Shown here: positions 44,218-58,100 of the stretch, piece after piece
Layout: each line of letters begins with the position of its first letter
Numbering within the stretch: the stretch's first letter is position 1
Assembly: GCA_963971285.1 (NCBI GenBank)
Contig: OZ020262.1
Span: 9,244,745-9,308,744, forward strand
Direction: 5' to 3'
DNA length: 64,000 nt
Origin: Astropecten irregularis
Taxonomy: Eukaryota > Echinodermata > Asteroidea > Paxillosida > Astropectinidae
Notes under the pieces: model-generated
What the model saw: the letters and a program-made list of their open reading frames with translations, nothing else
Told to the model about the DNA's origin: nothing
The model's database searches: none
Position numbers and translations under genes: made by a program

Positions 44218-44755
44218 TTGTGAAGCTGGATTTATCTTTGTGTTTTCATTTCAGGAATATGAAATGTTGTTGTCAGAGTTTAAATATTATGTGGATCGGT
44301 TTGTGGAAACACCATATAAGAATCGTTTGACTTCTCGTAAGGTCTCAACGTTTCGACTATTCTGCTCTAGTCATCATCCGGCTAGTCGAAACGTTGAGAC
44401 CTTACGAGAAGTGCGAACGAAACTTGTGCGAAAGTACGAACAATTCTGACATGGTGTTTCCGCAAACCGATCCACATACCAATAGGGCTCCGCGCTTGTG
44501 ACGTCACATTCAGATGTTCGGACAAACAAGTCTAACGTCGCCCAATTAACAGTACACGTATACGTTGTGAAATTTGTCCCTACATCCGGGTAACTATAAC
44601 TGTCGATATGAAGGGCGTATCCTATAAATAAAGTCAAGCTCGGAGCCCTATTGTCACCATGCAAAGCCTCATATTTTTTTTCAAGTTTCAATATTGTTTG
44701 TTGTTCTCTTTCCATAGACGATCTCGGAATGGACTGATTCTGTTGAAACAATCCA
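44218..44755 (+). repeat. Second copy of the composite repeat at 41.3-41.85 kb
   Basis: Same order of parts as at 41334-41850: GAAGCTGGATTTATCTTTGT, inverted GTCTCAACGTTTCGAC arms, TTCCGCAAACCGATCCACAT, the nested AGGGCTC element, and TCTCGGAATGGACTGATTCT. Here it lacks the 65-bp flanking direct repeats. Partial copies are at 50070-50335 (inverted plus direct parts) and 60095-60210. Confidence 0.7.
44484..44649. mobile_element. AGGGCTCCGCGC-family element, nested
   Basis: AGGGCTCCGCGCTTGTGACG to CTCGGAGCCCT. AT borders both sides (CCAAT before, ATTGTC after). The un-inserted sequence ACCAATTGTCACC is preserved in inverse form near 50086-50098, proving the insertion and an AT duplication. Confidence 0.75.
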
Positions 44756-44933
44756 GGACACATTATACAGACGACTGACATGAGTGAGTGTGCGTAATCA
44801 CTGGAGGACCCCCTACTCTAGCGACATCGTAGCCAACCGAACCCAGACTTCAGGAAACTGAGTTACTGATGACGTCATCCTTTCCCACTTAGGGAGGCCC
44901 TGGCCTAAGAAGACAAGTCATCATTCCTTGTAT

Positions 44934-44940
44934 TATAAAA
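44934..44940 (+). promoter_or_regulatory. Possible TATA box of the GDPD5-like gene
   Basis: TATAAAA about 260 bp upstream of the start codon, the only such motif close by. A start about 30 bp downstream would put ATG 44968 (a 10-codon uORF ending in TGA at 44998-45000) in the 5' leader. A more distal start with an upstream noncoding exon is equally possible. Confidence 0.3.
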
Positions 44941-45193
44941 ACCTAGCTCTGGACAGCAGTTGGCACCATGACCTATGTGCAGGTGTCGATCCTAACTTGA
45001 ACGATCGGGACACCAATTAGACTCGTACCGGATGAACTTGGCCAACCTGAGCCAATTCCAGTATATTCCTCATGAATCCGGCACCTTCAACAAGATCTTG
45101 ATAGTCTGGAAAACCCCTGCTGCGTCTTTTATACACATGTAAAAAATCCTTGCGGTGTTTTGGTTGCATTGAGACAACTACAAGTCTAGCAAC

Positions 45194-48100
45194 ATGGTGT
45201 CTCATATACGGCTGGAGAACACTCAGAATTACAAACAGCAGGTGTGCTTGTCTTTCATGACTGGACTCTATGGATGCCGATGGAAACGATATCAACGATC
45301 TACAGAGCCAACCACAAAGGTATTTACATGTATATCTGCTCCGTGTGTGCACAAGCGAGGGCGCTCTTTATTATTATTTACCTGATTTGCATGCTGTAGG
45401 CCTACCCTGTGCCATTTGGATAAGGTCTGGAAATAGGGCTCTGCGCTTGTGACGTCACATTGTACATATGTATTTAGAAGTTAGGACAAACAAGTTGCAC
45501 GTTGCCCCATTAACTTACACGTAAACATTGCACGTTTGTCCGAACATCCGGGTAACTATAGCTGTCGATATAAAGGACGTATTCTATAAATAGCTCAAGC
45601 GCGGAACCCTATTCAAAGCTGAGATATTTTGTTACCGCTTTAAGGAGTTGGAAAGTATGTATACATCAGTATGATAATCACATGAGGTAATAAATTGTAA
45701 ATAATACATGAACTGAAAAAAATCTTAGATAATTCACATCAAATTTTTGTAGAAAAAGTCGGGAAAATGTTGGCCCTTGAAGGTACTGTGTACACATTTA
45801 CTAATCTGCCTTTTAAGGATGAAAATCCATTGCACTACAATGGTAACCTGTACTCAAGTACATTAACCCCACACCCTGGGCCTGATTGTTTCAGGCATGC
45901 GATCAATGATCCTGTGAGCAAAAGCTGCTCCGGATCCCATTTTAGCCGGCTTATCCTGCCTGGGAACGTGGGGTTGCAAGATCACTGATCGTGTGCCTGA
46001 AACAAACATGCCCTATATTAACTCAAATATGTATACCTATGGGTCTATAATACATTTCTTCAATGCAAGAATTGGGATAGAATGGCTGAGTATCATACAT
46101 GAAATAGCGCAATAGTCGCATGCTCTACAATGACCGAGGCTGCTAATACTGTTACCATCATCCAGTGTCACATTCTGGTCAATACTTGAGGGCAAGGAAC
46201 AAGACACTCTGATTCACACCGTTCAATGATGGACAAGCTGCCCTCAGGAGGAGCTTCTCAGCCAAAAAATACTAAAAGGTTTTCACACGACTTAACTCAA
46301 AAAGATTCAATTAAATCCCTAGGCCACTGTCATCTCTCTAGCTCTTGTCTTATTTGATATGGGAGTCAGGTTGCCGTAGGGGAGTCAGGTTGGCGAAGCA
46401 GATCTTTCCTCGCCTTTCACCTAGCTGCGGACCGGGTTCGAGTCCGGTTCGGTCCACAAGTGGATTGGGTTTTCAGTCCCTGCCTGATTCTGGACATGGG
46501 TTTTACCCAGAATATTACTCTGGGGTTTTCCTCCCACCTCTAAAAACTGTATCTTCTCCGCATCATCTTTCCATTAAAAAAGGTTTCATCAGGCTTTCAA
46601 GTTACAGTGCCTAGGGCGCTTTTGAGGAATCCTTGGTGTCATTACCAGAAATAAATAATAATAATAATTGCATTATTTTGTTTTGTCCATCGTCAGTTTG
46701 AAAAAGCATGGGTACTTCTTGTCGCTTTGTCTTTTGCCTTCATCGTCACGTTGCTTTACTACTGGGTCATGGCTGAGAATGACGTTGCTTTTTTCAATAG
46801 GTAAGCCCAGACTAAATCTATCAGTTCACATCCTCAGATTGACAGCTTGAAACTTCCTAGGATCGGATTATTAAATACCAAAGAGGGAATAATACAGAGT
46901 ACTTGGAAAATGGATTTAAGCAAATTGACAAGGGGTCGATTTCACCAAACTCATTGTAACTTACTGTCAGTCGTAGGACGTATGATGCATTGCAGTTCTA
47001 TGTACAGGCCTGGAATTAAGTTCTGAAAGGGGCAAGGCCACTTTTCCATTGCAAGGGGCACTCTGCCATTGGAAAATCATAATGTCTATGGAAATATATG
47101 AAGGGGCACCAAGAACAAGGGCAACGAAGGCCATGGCCGCCGTAGCCTCCATTTAATTCCAGGCTTGTATGTAGGATCTGATGAGTTAGGCCTATCCTAC
47201 GATCGATGGTAGGGCTTTGTGAATCGACCCTAGACTGTGTAACAGTGTGACATTGTCACATAATTTAATAAACAATGTAACAGCAGTGTGCGGCCGTGTT
47301 TTTAACAAGTTTTTGTGTTTTAAAAAATCCTGTTTTCTGTTTTATCAGAAAAAAATCTGTCCCCGGAAATCATAGCTCAATATAGCACTCTTCCTATTCA
47401 TCTCGAAAACACATTGTGTCCAATGGCGCTCCGCACTTCCCTTAAAAATAGCACCGGATCTCAGACAAACATTGCAACCATGCAATCGTGTGTGCGCGTA
47501 CACTATTATACGTGTGTGAGACAATGTTTGTCTGACATCCGGGGATTTTGTGACATCATTAATGCGGAGCGCTATTGGTGACATATGACTCAATTGCACA
47601 GAGCAGATCACAGACCATCAGTGCATTGTACTGTGTGTACAATGTATCATTGCTCATCGTGTCCGATACTGCACCTGTTTCACTCGTCATGTCGGAGGAA
47701 ACAATTTGAGATTGAAAGCTTAAGATTGAGAGCACAAAAAGCCTGTGCAGGGATTTGGGGAAATGAGATAGTACCTTCAGCTGTCTGGGCGATCGGTATT
47801 AGTATAATAAATTCAGTCCTTTGTCGTGTCCCTGCTGTCTGTTTTTGATATGATTGTCTAAGAGTTCATTCTTCTTTTTTCTTTGATTTTCTTTCTTTTT
47901 TTTAAATTCGGTTAATTAGGCCCCCTATTCAACTCAATTTCTGGATAAAATGCCCCCAGGATTTGAGGTTGATAAATCTCAGTTGTAGTTGTGAATGATT
48001 ATAATAGGGTGAAACTGTCTTGTACGTGTATCGTGCAGAGCAGGGATGTCATCCTTTAAAAGGCAAGGCACTTTTTCCTTGCCAAGGGGCGATTCCATAA

Positions 48101-51100
48101 GAGGAACTGTGTCTATTAGATCATTTGAAGGGCATTTAGGCAATGACCAGGGGCACCAAGGCAATGACTATTGGAGCACCAAGGCAATAACCAGGGGCAC
48201 CAAGGCAATGGCCAGGGGCACTAAGGTAATGGCCAGGAGCACCAAGGTAATGGCCAGGGGCACCAAGGTAATAACCAGGGGCGCCAAGGTAATGACCAGG
48301 GGCACCAAGGCAATGACCAGGGGCACCAAGGCAATGGCCAGGGGCACCAAGGCAATGACTATTGGAGCACCAAGGCAATGACCAGGGGCACCAAGGCAAT
48401 GACCAGGAGCACCAAGGCAATGACCAGGGGCACCAAGGCAATGACCAGGGGGCACCAAGGCAATGACCAGGGGTACCAAGGCAATGACCAGGGGCACCAA
48501 GGCAATGACCAGGGGCACAAAGGCAATGACTATTGGAGCACCAAGGCAATAACCAGGGGCACCAAGGCAATGCCTAGGTGCACCAAGGTAATAACCAGGG
48601 GGCACCAAGGCAATAACCAGGAGCACCAAGGCAATGACCAGGAGCTCCAAGGCAATGACCAGGGGCACCAAGGCAATGACCAGGGGGCACCAAGGTAATA
48701 AACAGGGGCACCAAGGCAATGACCAGGGGCACGAAGACAAGGACCAGGGGCACCAAGACAATAACCAGGGGCACCAAGGCAATGACCCTAGGGGCAACAT
48801 ATCCATTTACTTTTCTTGCCTTCATGAAGTCCCTGCCCAGTTAAAACCCTCATGTTTCGATCCTTAACCCCTTGAATATAGATTTCACCCATTGACATTG
48901 TGTTCATGTTTCTTGTTTCTAGATTTATGTATCGTCACATCGGAAGTTGGTTTGACTGGTTCATGTTGCTGTACATACTAACCATACTGACACTCATCTA
49001 TGTAGGAACACTTATGGTGAGTAATCTTCATCTTCACCAGTTCCCAATTTTGTAACTCTGCTTACTGCAGATTTTACCGCTTATGATTCTCATTCTACGC
49101 TTACTGGGTTAGCGTCAACAGGGATGTGAGACTTCAGATTGAAATCTGAATTTTTTTTTTTATTTTTTTTTTCAATTTAATTTAGATTTTAACTCTGAAT
49201 TTCAGCTTTGTTTGTATACACCTGCTCTGTTTCAGCTTTTTCCTTCATGTACTTGGTGTTTCCAGGTGTACATAATAAACCCTTACTTTATAAATTTTTT
49301 ATAAAATTTCAATAATTAATACCTCCATTTGGTCAATTTTACCATTTTATCCCAAATGCTTCAATTTATTCTTTATAAAAATCTATTGAGTTATTATATA
49401 TCCCATTTGGAGTATATTTGCATTAATTATAATACTCAACCTTGTTTTATACCTCCTTCTAGGTATTAGCAATAGCTCATGGTGTGACGGGACGTCAGCT
49501 ATACCTCCATTGGGTCCATAAAATCCCCATCGTCCTAACACTAATAGGTTGCATTGTGTCTGTGATCATTCTCAACAAGTTTTGGGGGAGCGAATGGGTC
49601 TTAATTGCAATTACGCTACAGGTGGGTAACCACGGGCCAATTTCATAGAGCTGCTCAAAGCGCAACATTTGCTTAAGCATGAAAAGTCTTTGTTGATCAA
49701 ACTTGATTACCAACCAAATCTTCATGTGATGTTTACTGCTTTTGACTTATATTCGGCCGTTGTTTGCTGAGCAGCATATTCATGAGGAGTTTTGGTTGGC
49801 ATACTGATTTTATTTATCAGGGTTTTTTGGTGCTTAGCATATTTTGGTGCTTAAGCAGCTCTATGAAATCGGACCCATTATGCTGTCCCAGAATACGTCA
49901 TACATGTGTGTTGTTTTACTCAGTACAAGTAATAAACAACTGCTCATCAGTCGAAATAATGACCTGAAATATATAATGCTTGGAGTTAGGAGAGCCTGAC
50001 GTTTCGATCCTAGCAGGATCTTTCTCAAAGGCTAAAGAGCCTGCTAGAATTGAAATAGCCCTAAGCAAAGATTTGAGGCTTTGCATGGTGACAATTGGTA
50101 TGTGGATCAGTTTGTGGAAACCTGACCATGTAAAAATCGTTCTTACTTTTGCACTTTGTCTCGTTCGCACTTATTGTAAGGTCTCAACATTTCGACTAGC
50201 CTGCTCTAGAGCTAGCCTGCTCTAGAGCAGGCTAGTCGAAGCGTTGAGACCTTACTCTAATTGCGAACAAAATAGAAGTGTGAAAGTATGAACAATTCTT
50301 ACATGGTGTTTCCGCAAACCGATCCACATACCAATTGTTTTATTATTAACAAAAGTCTACATTGAGAATACAATATCCTATGCCACTACAAAGTGACCGA
50401 GGAAATGGAAAAAAACACACTCCAAAGTCATGACCTTAGATGACCTTCTATTTATCCATACTGATATGACGTTTCCTCTCTGTAGGTTACGGCACCTGTT
50501 CTACAGATAGTCGCTGTGGTGGTCCTGACGGTCATTACGTGGCCACTGGCTGGTCTGTGGTGGAGGAATGGCCATATTGGTTAGTACACAAGACATTCTA
50601 ATAATGGTTAAATCAAGGGCCTGTTTGTTTCAGGCACACACTCAGTGATCCGGCGGGCAAAAGCTGCTGCGGATCGCATTTAAGAAAAATTGAGTCAGAT
50701 TGTTTGCTTATTTTCTCGTGACTCAGATGTCCAATTGAACTCAAATTTTCACAGGTTTATTATTTCATGTACATGCTTGATCAGACAAAGTGTGAGTGTT
50801 GTTCTGTGATCTTTACCAATCATGTATTAGTGTGCCCCTTTTTATTACTGTGGTTCTCATTTCTGACCGACCCATATTTTGGGCTCCATCCAAAGAAAAA
50901 AAACAACTTTTTTTTGCACCGCCGACCCTGTCCAGAATGACATAATATAAATTCAAGAAAAACAATCAAAATTCCAGAATTTCTGGATACAAATTTTGCC
51001 AAAAGGCCTAAATATTTTTACTTTCTATCACAGAAATAATAAAGAAAATATTCAAACGAGATTACAGTGAATACAATGAACATTTCTCATCTTTTTCTTT

Positions 51101-54100
51101 AGGTTTTTGTGTATTCAGCCAGATTTTTTTTTCCACCAAACTTTTTTTTTGTCCGACCGACCGACCCTTTCTCAAGGTGAAAAAGAAATGAGAACCACAG
51201 TAATAAAAAGGGGCGCCCTTATACCTTTAAGTTAAGATCGGCCCTGGAAGTCCATGTGCAGTTGAAATCGGCCCTGGATATCTTGCCTTTGTCAGTTCAT
51301 TTCCTGTAATTCCCAGGGGAGGATTGTCACCTTGTCCTCTTTGTTCCTGAAAATTCCCAGCGCAGTCGTAGATCATTGATCAGTGTCCATACAGATTATA
51401 TGCAGAACGAGGACACTAAACAATGGAAAGGAGACCTGAAATAAACTTGAGATATTGCCCATCGAGAGATATGATAATGGTTTAAAGGTAGTATCATACT
51501 TTGGTAAGACACCGAAACAGAAATCTTCACAGATTTACCTATAACTTACAGGGTATAAAGATGGCGATGGTAGAAACATACCGTTTACATTTTTCTGCTG
51601 GAAATGCCGTATTTATCCAGAAAAGAGTAAAACCAATGATCAAAAATAAAAAATAATGGTGACAAGATTTGGGAAATTTAAACTGGGATGTTTATTTGCA
51701 TACTTTGGTTTTTATCAAAGAAATACAGATTCATGGGCAAAAATATCAAGACAGATACAGTAACAGTCATCTGCGAAAATTTCAGTCCCATACGGCACCC
51801 ACTTTTTGAGAAAACAGTGAAAAACAGCTGCGGTATTTCTTAAGTCTTTTCTCTTTTATTTTTGATCTTTTAAAAGATCAAAAAGATTTTCGGTCGTTCT
51901 TTTACTAATTTCTGGATAAATACACCGTTTCAGGCAGAACAATTTTAATGTAAATAATCTAATAATAATGGTGGATACTTATAAAGGGCGCATATTCACA
52001 TGGTATGATTCTACCAGCACCATCTTCATGCCCTGTAAGTTATACGTAAATCTGTGAACATCTGCATCAAAGTATGATACTACCTTTAACTTTTTTTATA
52101 CGTGAAATAACCACAAGGGAAACTGACTGAGTTTGAAAAGTCATTGAAAAGTGAACAAAGAAAAATTGACTGGAGCGGGATTCGAACCGGCGACCTCCTG
52201 AATACCGTACAGGCGCTATACCAACTGAGCCATCCAGCCCTACGTTGGTGGTGACCCCAATAGTGAACTATCTTTGTTCGTTTGGCAGTCAGAAGCCAGG
52301 AAACCACGCACACACCGCACACACTTTTTTTGGTAAATATTATAATTTTGTCTCCTGACTTTTCAGCATGTCAGTGCATCTCGCTGATATTATACGCTGT
52401 CTTGCTGCTGTTTGTGTATCTAAGTCCGTTACTCATGCAAACTCCGTGTGTCCTGGAGGAGGCGGACCTTCCTCCTAAACCACCAATCATGGCTCACAGA
52501 GGAGCAGAACAGGTCAGTATATGCTACTTTACTCATCAATATGCAGGTCATATGCAAATGAGTTCATTCAAAATTTCAAATGGTCATGATAGAACAGGGA
52601 TCTCATGGAGATCAAAACTCCTGCATGTGGATAGATTTCAAAATAACGTGAGCGTTTTTCACTTTTTTCTCATAAAGTGGGCACCATATGGGACTGGGAA
52701 TTTCACAGATGACTGTTACTGTATCTTCCTTGATATTTTTGCCCATGAATCTGTATTTCATTGACAAAAACAAAAGTATGATATACTCTTTAAGATTTGT
52801 GTGGGTATGAGAAGAGCCAGATGTTAACTTGACATCTAGGTCGTTAATCCGGTATCCTCTGGCGGTCTTCTGGAGGAGAACACTCGGACTGCAGCTCAGC
52901 AAGGTGGAGACAGAGCATTCTATCATAATCAGAGAGAGACCTTCCAGGATGCTGAACTAGTTTTCTCATTTTTGGGGTTTTGTTTTCAGATTGCCCCCGA
53001 GAACACAATCATTTCCTTTGAGACGGCAGCAAATTATTCGGTTTATGGATTTGAAACTGATGTCAGAATAAGGTAAGAGGTGTTTATTAAACATTTTGTC
53101 CAGTTTATGTCATCCAACCGTTTGGAAAGTTCTCTCTTTTGGGTCTCATTTTTCTCCTGTCTGTGGCGTTGCTTGCCTATATTTTCTGTCTTTATATGTG
53201 TCAGGATTGCAAACATATTTTCACGAAGAAAATTAGCAAAAGATGTGTTGAAATAATCGTATGGAAGACAAGAAGAGGAGTTGTTGTCGTGGTGTCTGTT
53301 TGAATCTTGCTGCATCTTGACGTCTTTCTTCCATCTTTGCCTGAGCCTCTCTCTCTTTTCCTTCCAGTCGGGACGGCGTACCCTTCTTATTGCATGACAG
53401 TACTCTGGAGAGAACGACCAATGTGCATGAGATTTTCCCCAACAGAACCAAGGACAGGGCGGAGAGTTTCACCTGGAAGGAGCTACAGAGACTAGACGCT
53501 GGCTCCTGGTTTCTTCAGGTATTCAGACTGGGGAGTATTTTGAACTGGGGCCAATTTCATGGAGCTGCTGAGCACAAAAATGTGCTAAGCATGACATTTC
53601 TGTCTTAATTAAAACAGTACAAGTAATAAACTGCTGCAAACTGCTCATCAGCCAAAATGACCTGAAATATATCAAACGCTTAAAGTTAGGAGGGCCTAAA
53701 ATTAAATTAAATGAATTAAAACAGGGTTAATCATGGGCGTACACCCTGCAATTATATATTTTGTTGCTGGACAAAATGGGGGTGGGGACACTGCAGTAAT
53801 GGTGGACAGTATATCATGCTGTCGGATCGGTCTATAAACACTCATAGTACACAAGCACCAACTGCCATGCCCACTGCAACGATTCAGTCTGGTACCCTGA
53901 CCCCTCTTTGACAATCAAGCGAGTTTTGCATAACGTGAACTTTTGTTTTTTGCTTCTAGCGGGATCCACATCATAAACTGAGATTTGTTTCAGAGAAGAC
54001 AAAGGAGAAGTTTAAACTGCAGAAAGTGCCGAGTTTGGTGGAATTTCTCCAGCTGGCGATAAAGTACAACAAATCCATAGTATTTGACTTATTCTGGCCA

Positions 54101-55162
54101 ACATACCATAATAAGTTCATCAGTAACATCACCGAGGTGGTGGTTGATGTCATCTTAGCATCGGGAATTCGACAAGATAAGGTAAGTCCTAAGGAAATTT
54201 CCTCATTTGTGTCTTCATAAAGCACCAAAGGTTTCATAATACATGTAAAATTGCAACATTGGGATTATAACCAATCACCGTCGATTCAACGGCACAGGTG
54301 TCTCAGCCACTTATCTATGTGGGTTTACGAACCGGAGGCTCAGGCTCAGGCTCCAGCTCTGATATCCATATGCTAAAAATAGGTTGTGGTTTTTCATTGA
54401 AGCTGAAGCATTTTTCCTTTTCAAACCAGAGAATCTACCGCTGCCAAAAGTCTCTATTTTGATAGCCCTTATTTTAAAATGGATTCACGAAATGGATTCA
54501 CGAGCCTGGGCCTCCGTTTCATAAACCCCCATACCCCAATCTGACAGCGTGACATACATCCGCCATTACTGCAGTGTCCCCACCCGCCTTTTCCCGACAA
54601 CAAAGGAATTTACGTTCGCCGTACTCTATACTGCAGGGTGTACGTCCCCTAATCATGGCACGTACACCCTGCAATTATAGAGTGCGGCGGAGCTTAAATT
54701 CTTCTATTGCCGGACTAAAGGCTGGCGGGGACACTGCAGTAATGGCGGTTGTTTTCTCCCTCCATGGTCGCGCCGTCAGATCGGTGTATAGATCCATCTG
54801 ACATGTCTGAAGTGATCTTTGATATGCAATTGTTGAACGTTTTTGTATCTTGGATTATCTGGAAAGGTATGGTGGCTAGCCGAATATAACACAAGTTGGG
54901 TTGAAGAGAAAGCGCCTGGATTCATAATGACAGCTGAAGGACGTTACAGTTTAGAGTCGCTGAAAAGAGACAATCTCGTCAACGTCAATGCTAAATACAC
55001 TGAGGTCGATCAGAATGATATCAGGTACGTACGTCAATCACACAAAGTCTGTCGCTGCTGGTTCTGTTGTTGTAATTGTTATTGCTGGAGGCTGCTGTTG
55101 TTTCTTTGATTCAGCCGTTGTGTAGTTGCTTCTGTTACTGCTGCAAACACAAGGTCTGCTGT

Positions 55163-55197
<35 letters not shown>

Positions 55198-58100
55198 CTG
55201 TTGCTGTTGCTGCTGTAGCTTCTGCTGTAGCTTCTGCTGATCCTGTTGCTGCTGTCGCTCCTTTGACAGCTGTTGTGTAGTTGCTGACATTGTTGCTTCT
55301 GTTGCTGCTGCAAACATTAATTCTGCTGTTCCTGTTGCTGCTGATGTTGCTGCTACTGCCACTGGTGCTGTTCTTGCTTCTGCTGGCGCTGTTGCTGCTC
55401 TTGCTGCTGCTGTTGCTAATCCTGTTGTTGCTGTTGTTGATGTTGTTGCTGCTGCTGTCATTGCTGTCATTGCTGCTGTTGCTGCTGTTGCTGCTGTTGA
55501 TGATGTTGATGATGTTGCTGCTGCTGCTGCTGTTGCTGATCATGTTGCTGATTCTGTTTCTGATTCTGTTGCTGCTGCTGCTGCTATTGTTGCTTCTGCT
55601 GACACTGTTCCTGCTGCTATTGCTGCTTCTGCTGCTGTGTCTGTGTTTCTCATAGCTCAGTGTTGTCATAAATGTTCTGGTCCTGACTTGATATCCCCCA
55701 TGGTCCCATCGCTTTCCATTTTTAAACGTCCAAACTCCCTGTCCTTCCTTTCTTGGCCTACTAGAATCTGAAAACAATCTTGTCTTCTCACATCCCTTAC
55801 AGATTATACAAAGAGAATTCAGTTACAAGCAACATCTATCTTCTTAACACCCTGGGCCTGTACTCCATCTATTGGTGTGTTGGAGCACATACCGTAACGA
55901 GCGGCGCGTGTCAAGATTTATATGACGTCAAGGCACCAATTTGGCACATGGTAAGTCAAGTATTTATTATATTGGTTGTAATTCTGGAAGTTGGAAATCC
56001 ATTGCTTCCAGAGAACGGCCGGCTATCCCGCTTCTTGTAAGAACGGAGAGGGTTGAGTAAGAGAACTTACAGGCGCCATTATGGGTGTGGTCGCCAAATA
56101 TTATATCGTGTTGTACTGCACATGCATGATACGTGTCGTAGTAGTAGTTGTGATAGCAGTCAAGCATGTAAAGTACACAATAAGGAAAGGACACCCGGCC
56201 GTATAAGTGGTCTAAACTCAACTCCTTTATTACACTCAAACTGTCGCATTTATAGTGCCTTCTGCACAGTGCTAATTTACATAATTATTAACATAATTAA
56301 CAGTGGATACCACAGTATTTTCAGTCAATAGATGATTGATTTCAGGGTAACACCATGACACTTAAATTATACCCTTCTGGCCTTCTTTGAGTTGTGTGGC
56401 TCTAAAAAGAGCAGGTTGACTTGACGTTTCGGTCAGTATACTCTGGTCGTCTTCAGGAGAATGCTGCAGCTGTGAGGTGGAGACTGGCTTAGTAGTTCTA
56501 TTGCAGACTACTGAATTTCGATCATTATAAAGATTGTACGTGTACGTCCTAATAATCTCAACACCTGTTATCAATAACAGGTGTTGTTTACATCATAAAT
56601 ATTCAATTGACTGTATTCAATTCCAAACTAAAATGAGAAATGAATAAGATGTTGACGCTATTTCTGGTATGTTGTTTTGAATGCAGACACCAACAGCATT
56701 TCTGGTTATATGCATTGTGCTGGGTGTATCCTCTGCAGCCTGTGTTACTGCTATATTTTTCATCCAGAGGTAAGTGATACGTAGGACATTCTTGAAACCT
56801 TGGCGCTGATTTAGGTTCTGGCTTTGGCTTCGGCTCCATTCAGGGGCCAATTTCATAGAGCTGCTTAAGCACTAAAATTTGCTTAAACACCAAAATTTGC
56901 TTAAGCATTAAAATTTTCTCAAGCACCAAAATTTGCTTAAGCACCAAGAACCTTGATAAAAAAAATAAGTATGCCAGCCAAAACTCCTTGTCAATGTTAT
57001 GCTCAGTAACCAGATACACATCAAAAGCAGTAAACATCACATGAAAATTTGGTTGGTAATCCTGTTTGACCAAGGAATTTTTTATGCTTAAACAAATTTT
57101 GTGCCTAAGCAGCTCAGTGAAATTGGCCCCAGTGTTCATCTATTTCAAAGTATGGTGTGGTATTAGTGCACCTTCCCTCGATTCATGTCAAAAACAAGTG
57201 TCCTATTGCTATTAGGGAAACCACAAACATAGGGCTGGATAGCATAGTTGGTAAGAGCACCGGTACGGTGTTCTGGAGGTCGCTGGTTCGAATCCCATCT
57301 CCATACAAAAACACTTGACCTCCTCCTTTTCTCCTTCTTCGTTTAATTACTTGAATGATTGATTCCACGATCCTACTCATCCTCCAGGTGTCGTCATCCA
57401 GTCAGAGAAGTCAACCCTGAATCCATATCTCTGCATTCTCCTCGTCATTTTGCCGGGAGTACGACCAAGAAAAGCGACCGCGAATTACTGTATCGAACGA
57501 ACGAGGACACGATGTTTAGTCCAGGGCTTGCTGCTGGTAAAAATATACAGGCAAGTTGATCTGAGGTTACCATGGGAACTGTATACAAGATGATGACCAT
57601 CTCAATGGCCATCTTTGACGATTGAATATAAGGGAATACAAATGAGACATGTGCAGTCAAAATAGTCTGGTACCCATGATGTCATCATCCAGTATGTGAC
57701 TATCTGTGATATGTCTTCAGGGAGCATGACTACAATGGCTGCACATGTCAACATTACAGGGGTTTACGGAACAGAGGCTCAGGCTCTGTCATCCATATGC
57801 TGAAAATATAGGTTGTGGTTTTTCATCGAAGCTGAAGCTCTGTTTTCCTTTTCAAACCAGAGAATCTACTTCGGAATCGCAGCCAAAAGCTTTTTAATTT
57901 GATACCCATTATTTTAGAATTCGTCTTGAGCCTCCATTTCGTAAACCCCCTATGGTTGAGAAATTATCAACGTATGTAACAGACTGGCCAATTACAATAA
58001 TTTATTACTTCAAAAACCTGATTTTAGGCTTTTTTTTCACCAAACAAGGACAGGTAATGCTGAACCACTTTCTTATCATTTTTCTACGTCATTTTGATAT

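Larger units (their letters stand above)
38163..44930. other. Intergenic region between TRAPPC14 and the GDPD5-like gene
   Basis: Presumed TRAPPC14 promoter just right of 38162 (divergent side, no TATA seen), then the foldback element, long AT-rich stretches (38870-39340 and 39800-40450), dispersed repeats at 40.45-42.9 kb, and apparently single-copy DNA from about 42.95 to 44.2 kb. No coding exon was recognised. Confidence 0.5.

Noticed and set aside
44213-44781. Frames on both strands around 44.2-44.8 kb
   Set aside because: They sit in the composite repeat that also occurs at 41.3 kb, where the frames differ.
48046-48867. Long open frames of the same repetitive composition
   Set aside because: Same 21-bp minisatellite, inside a GDPD5-like intron.
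55038-55777. Poly-Leu, poly-Ser and poly-Gln-rich frames, up to 232 codons
   Set aside because: Translation of a CTG/CAG-type tract between GDPD5-like exons 10 and 11, with no conserved sequence.
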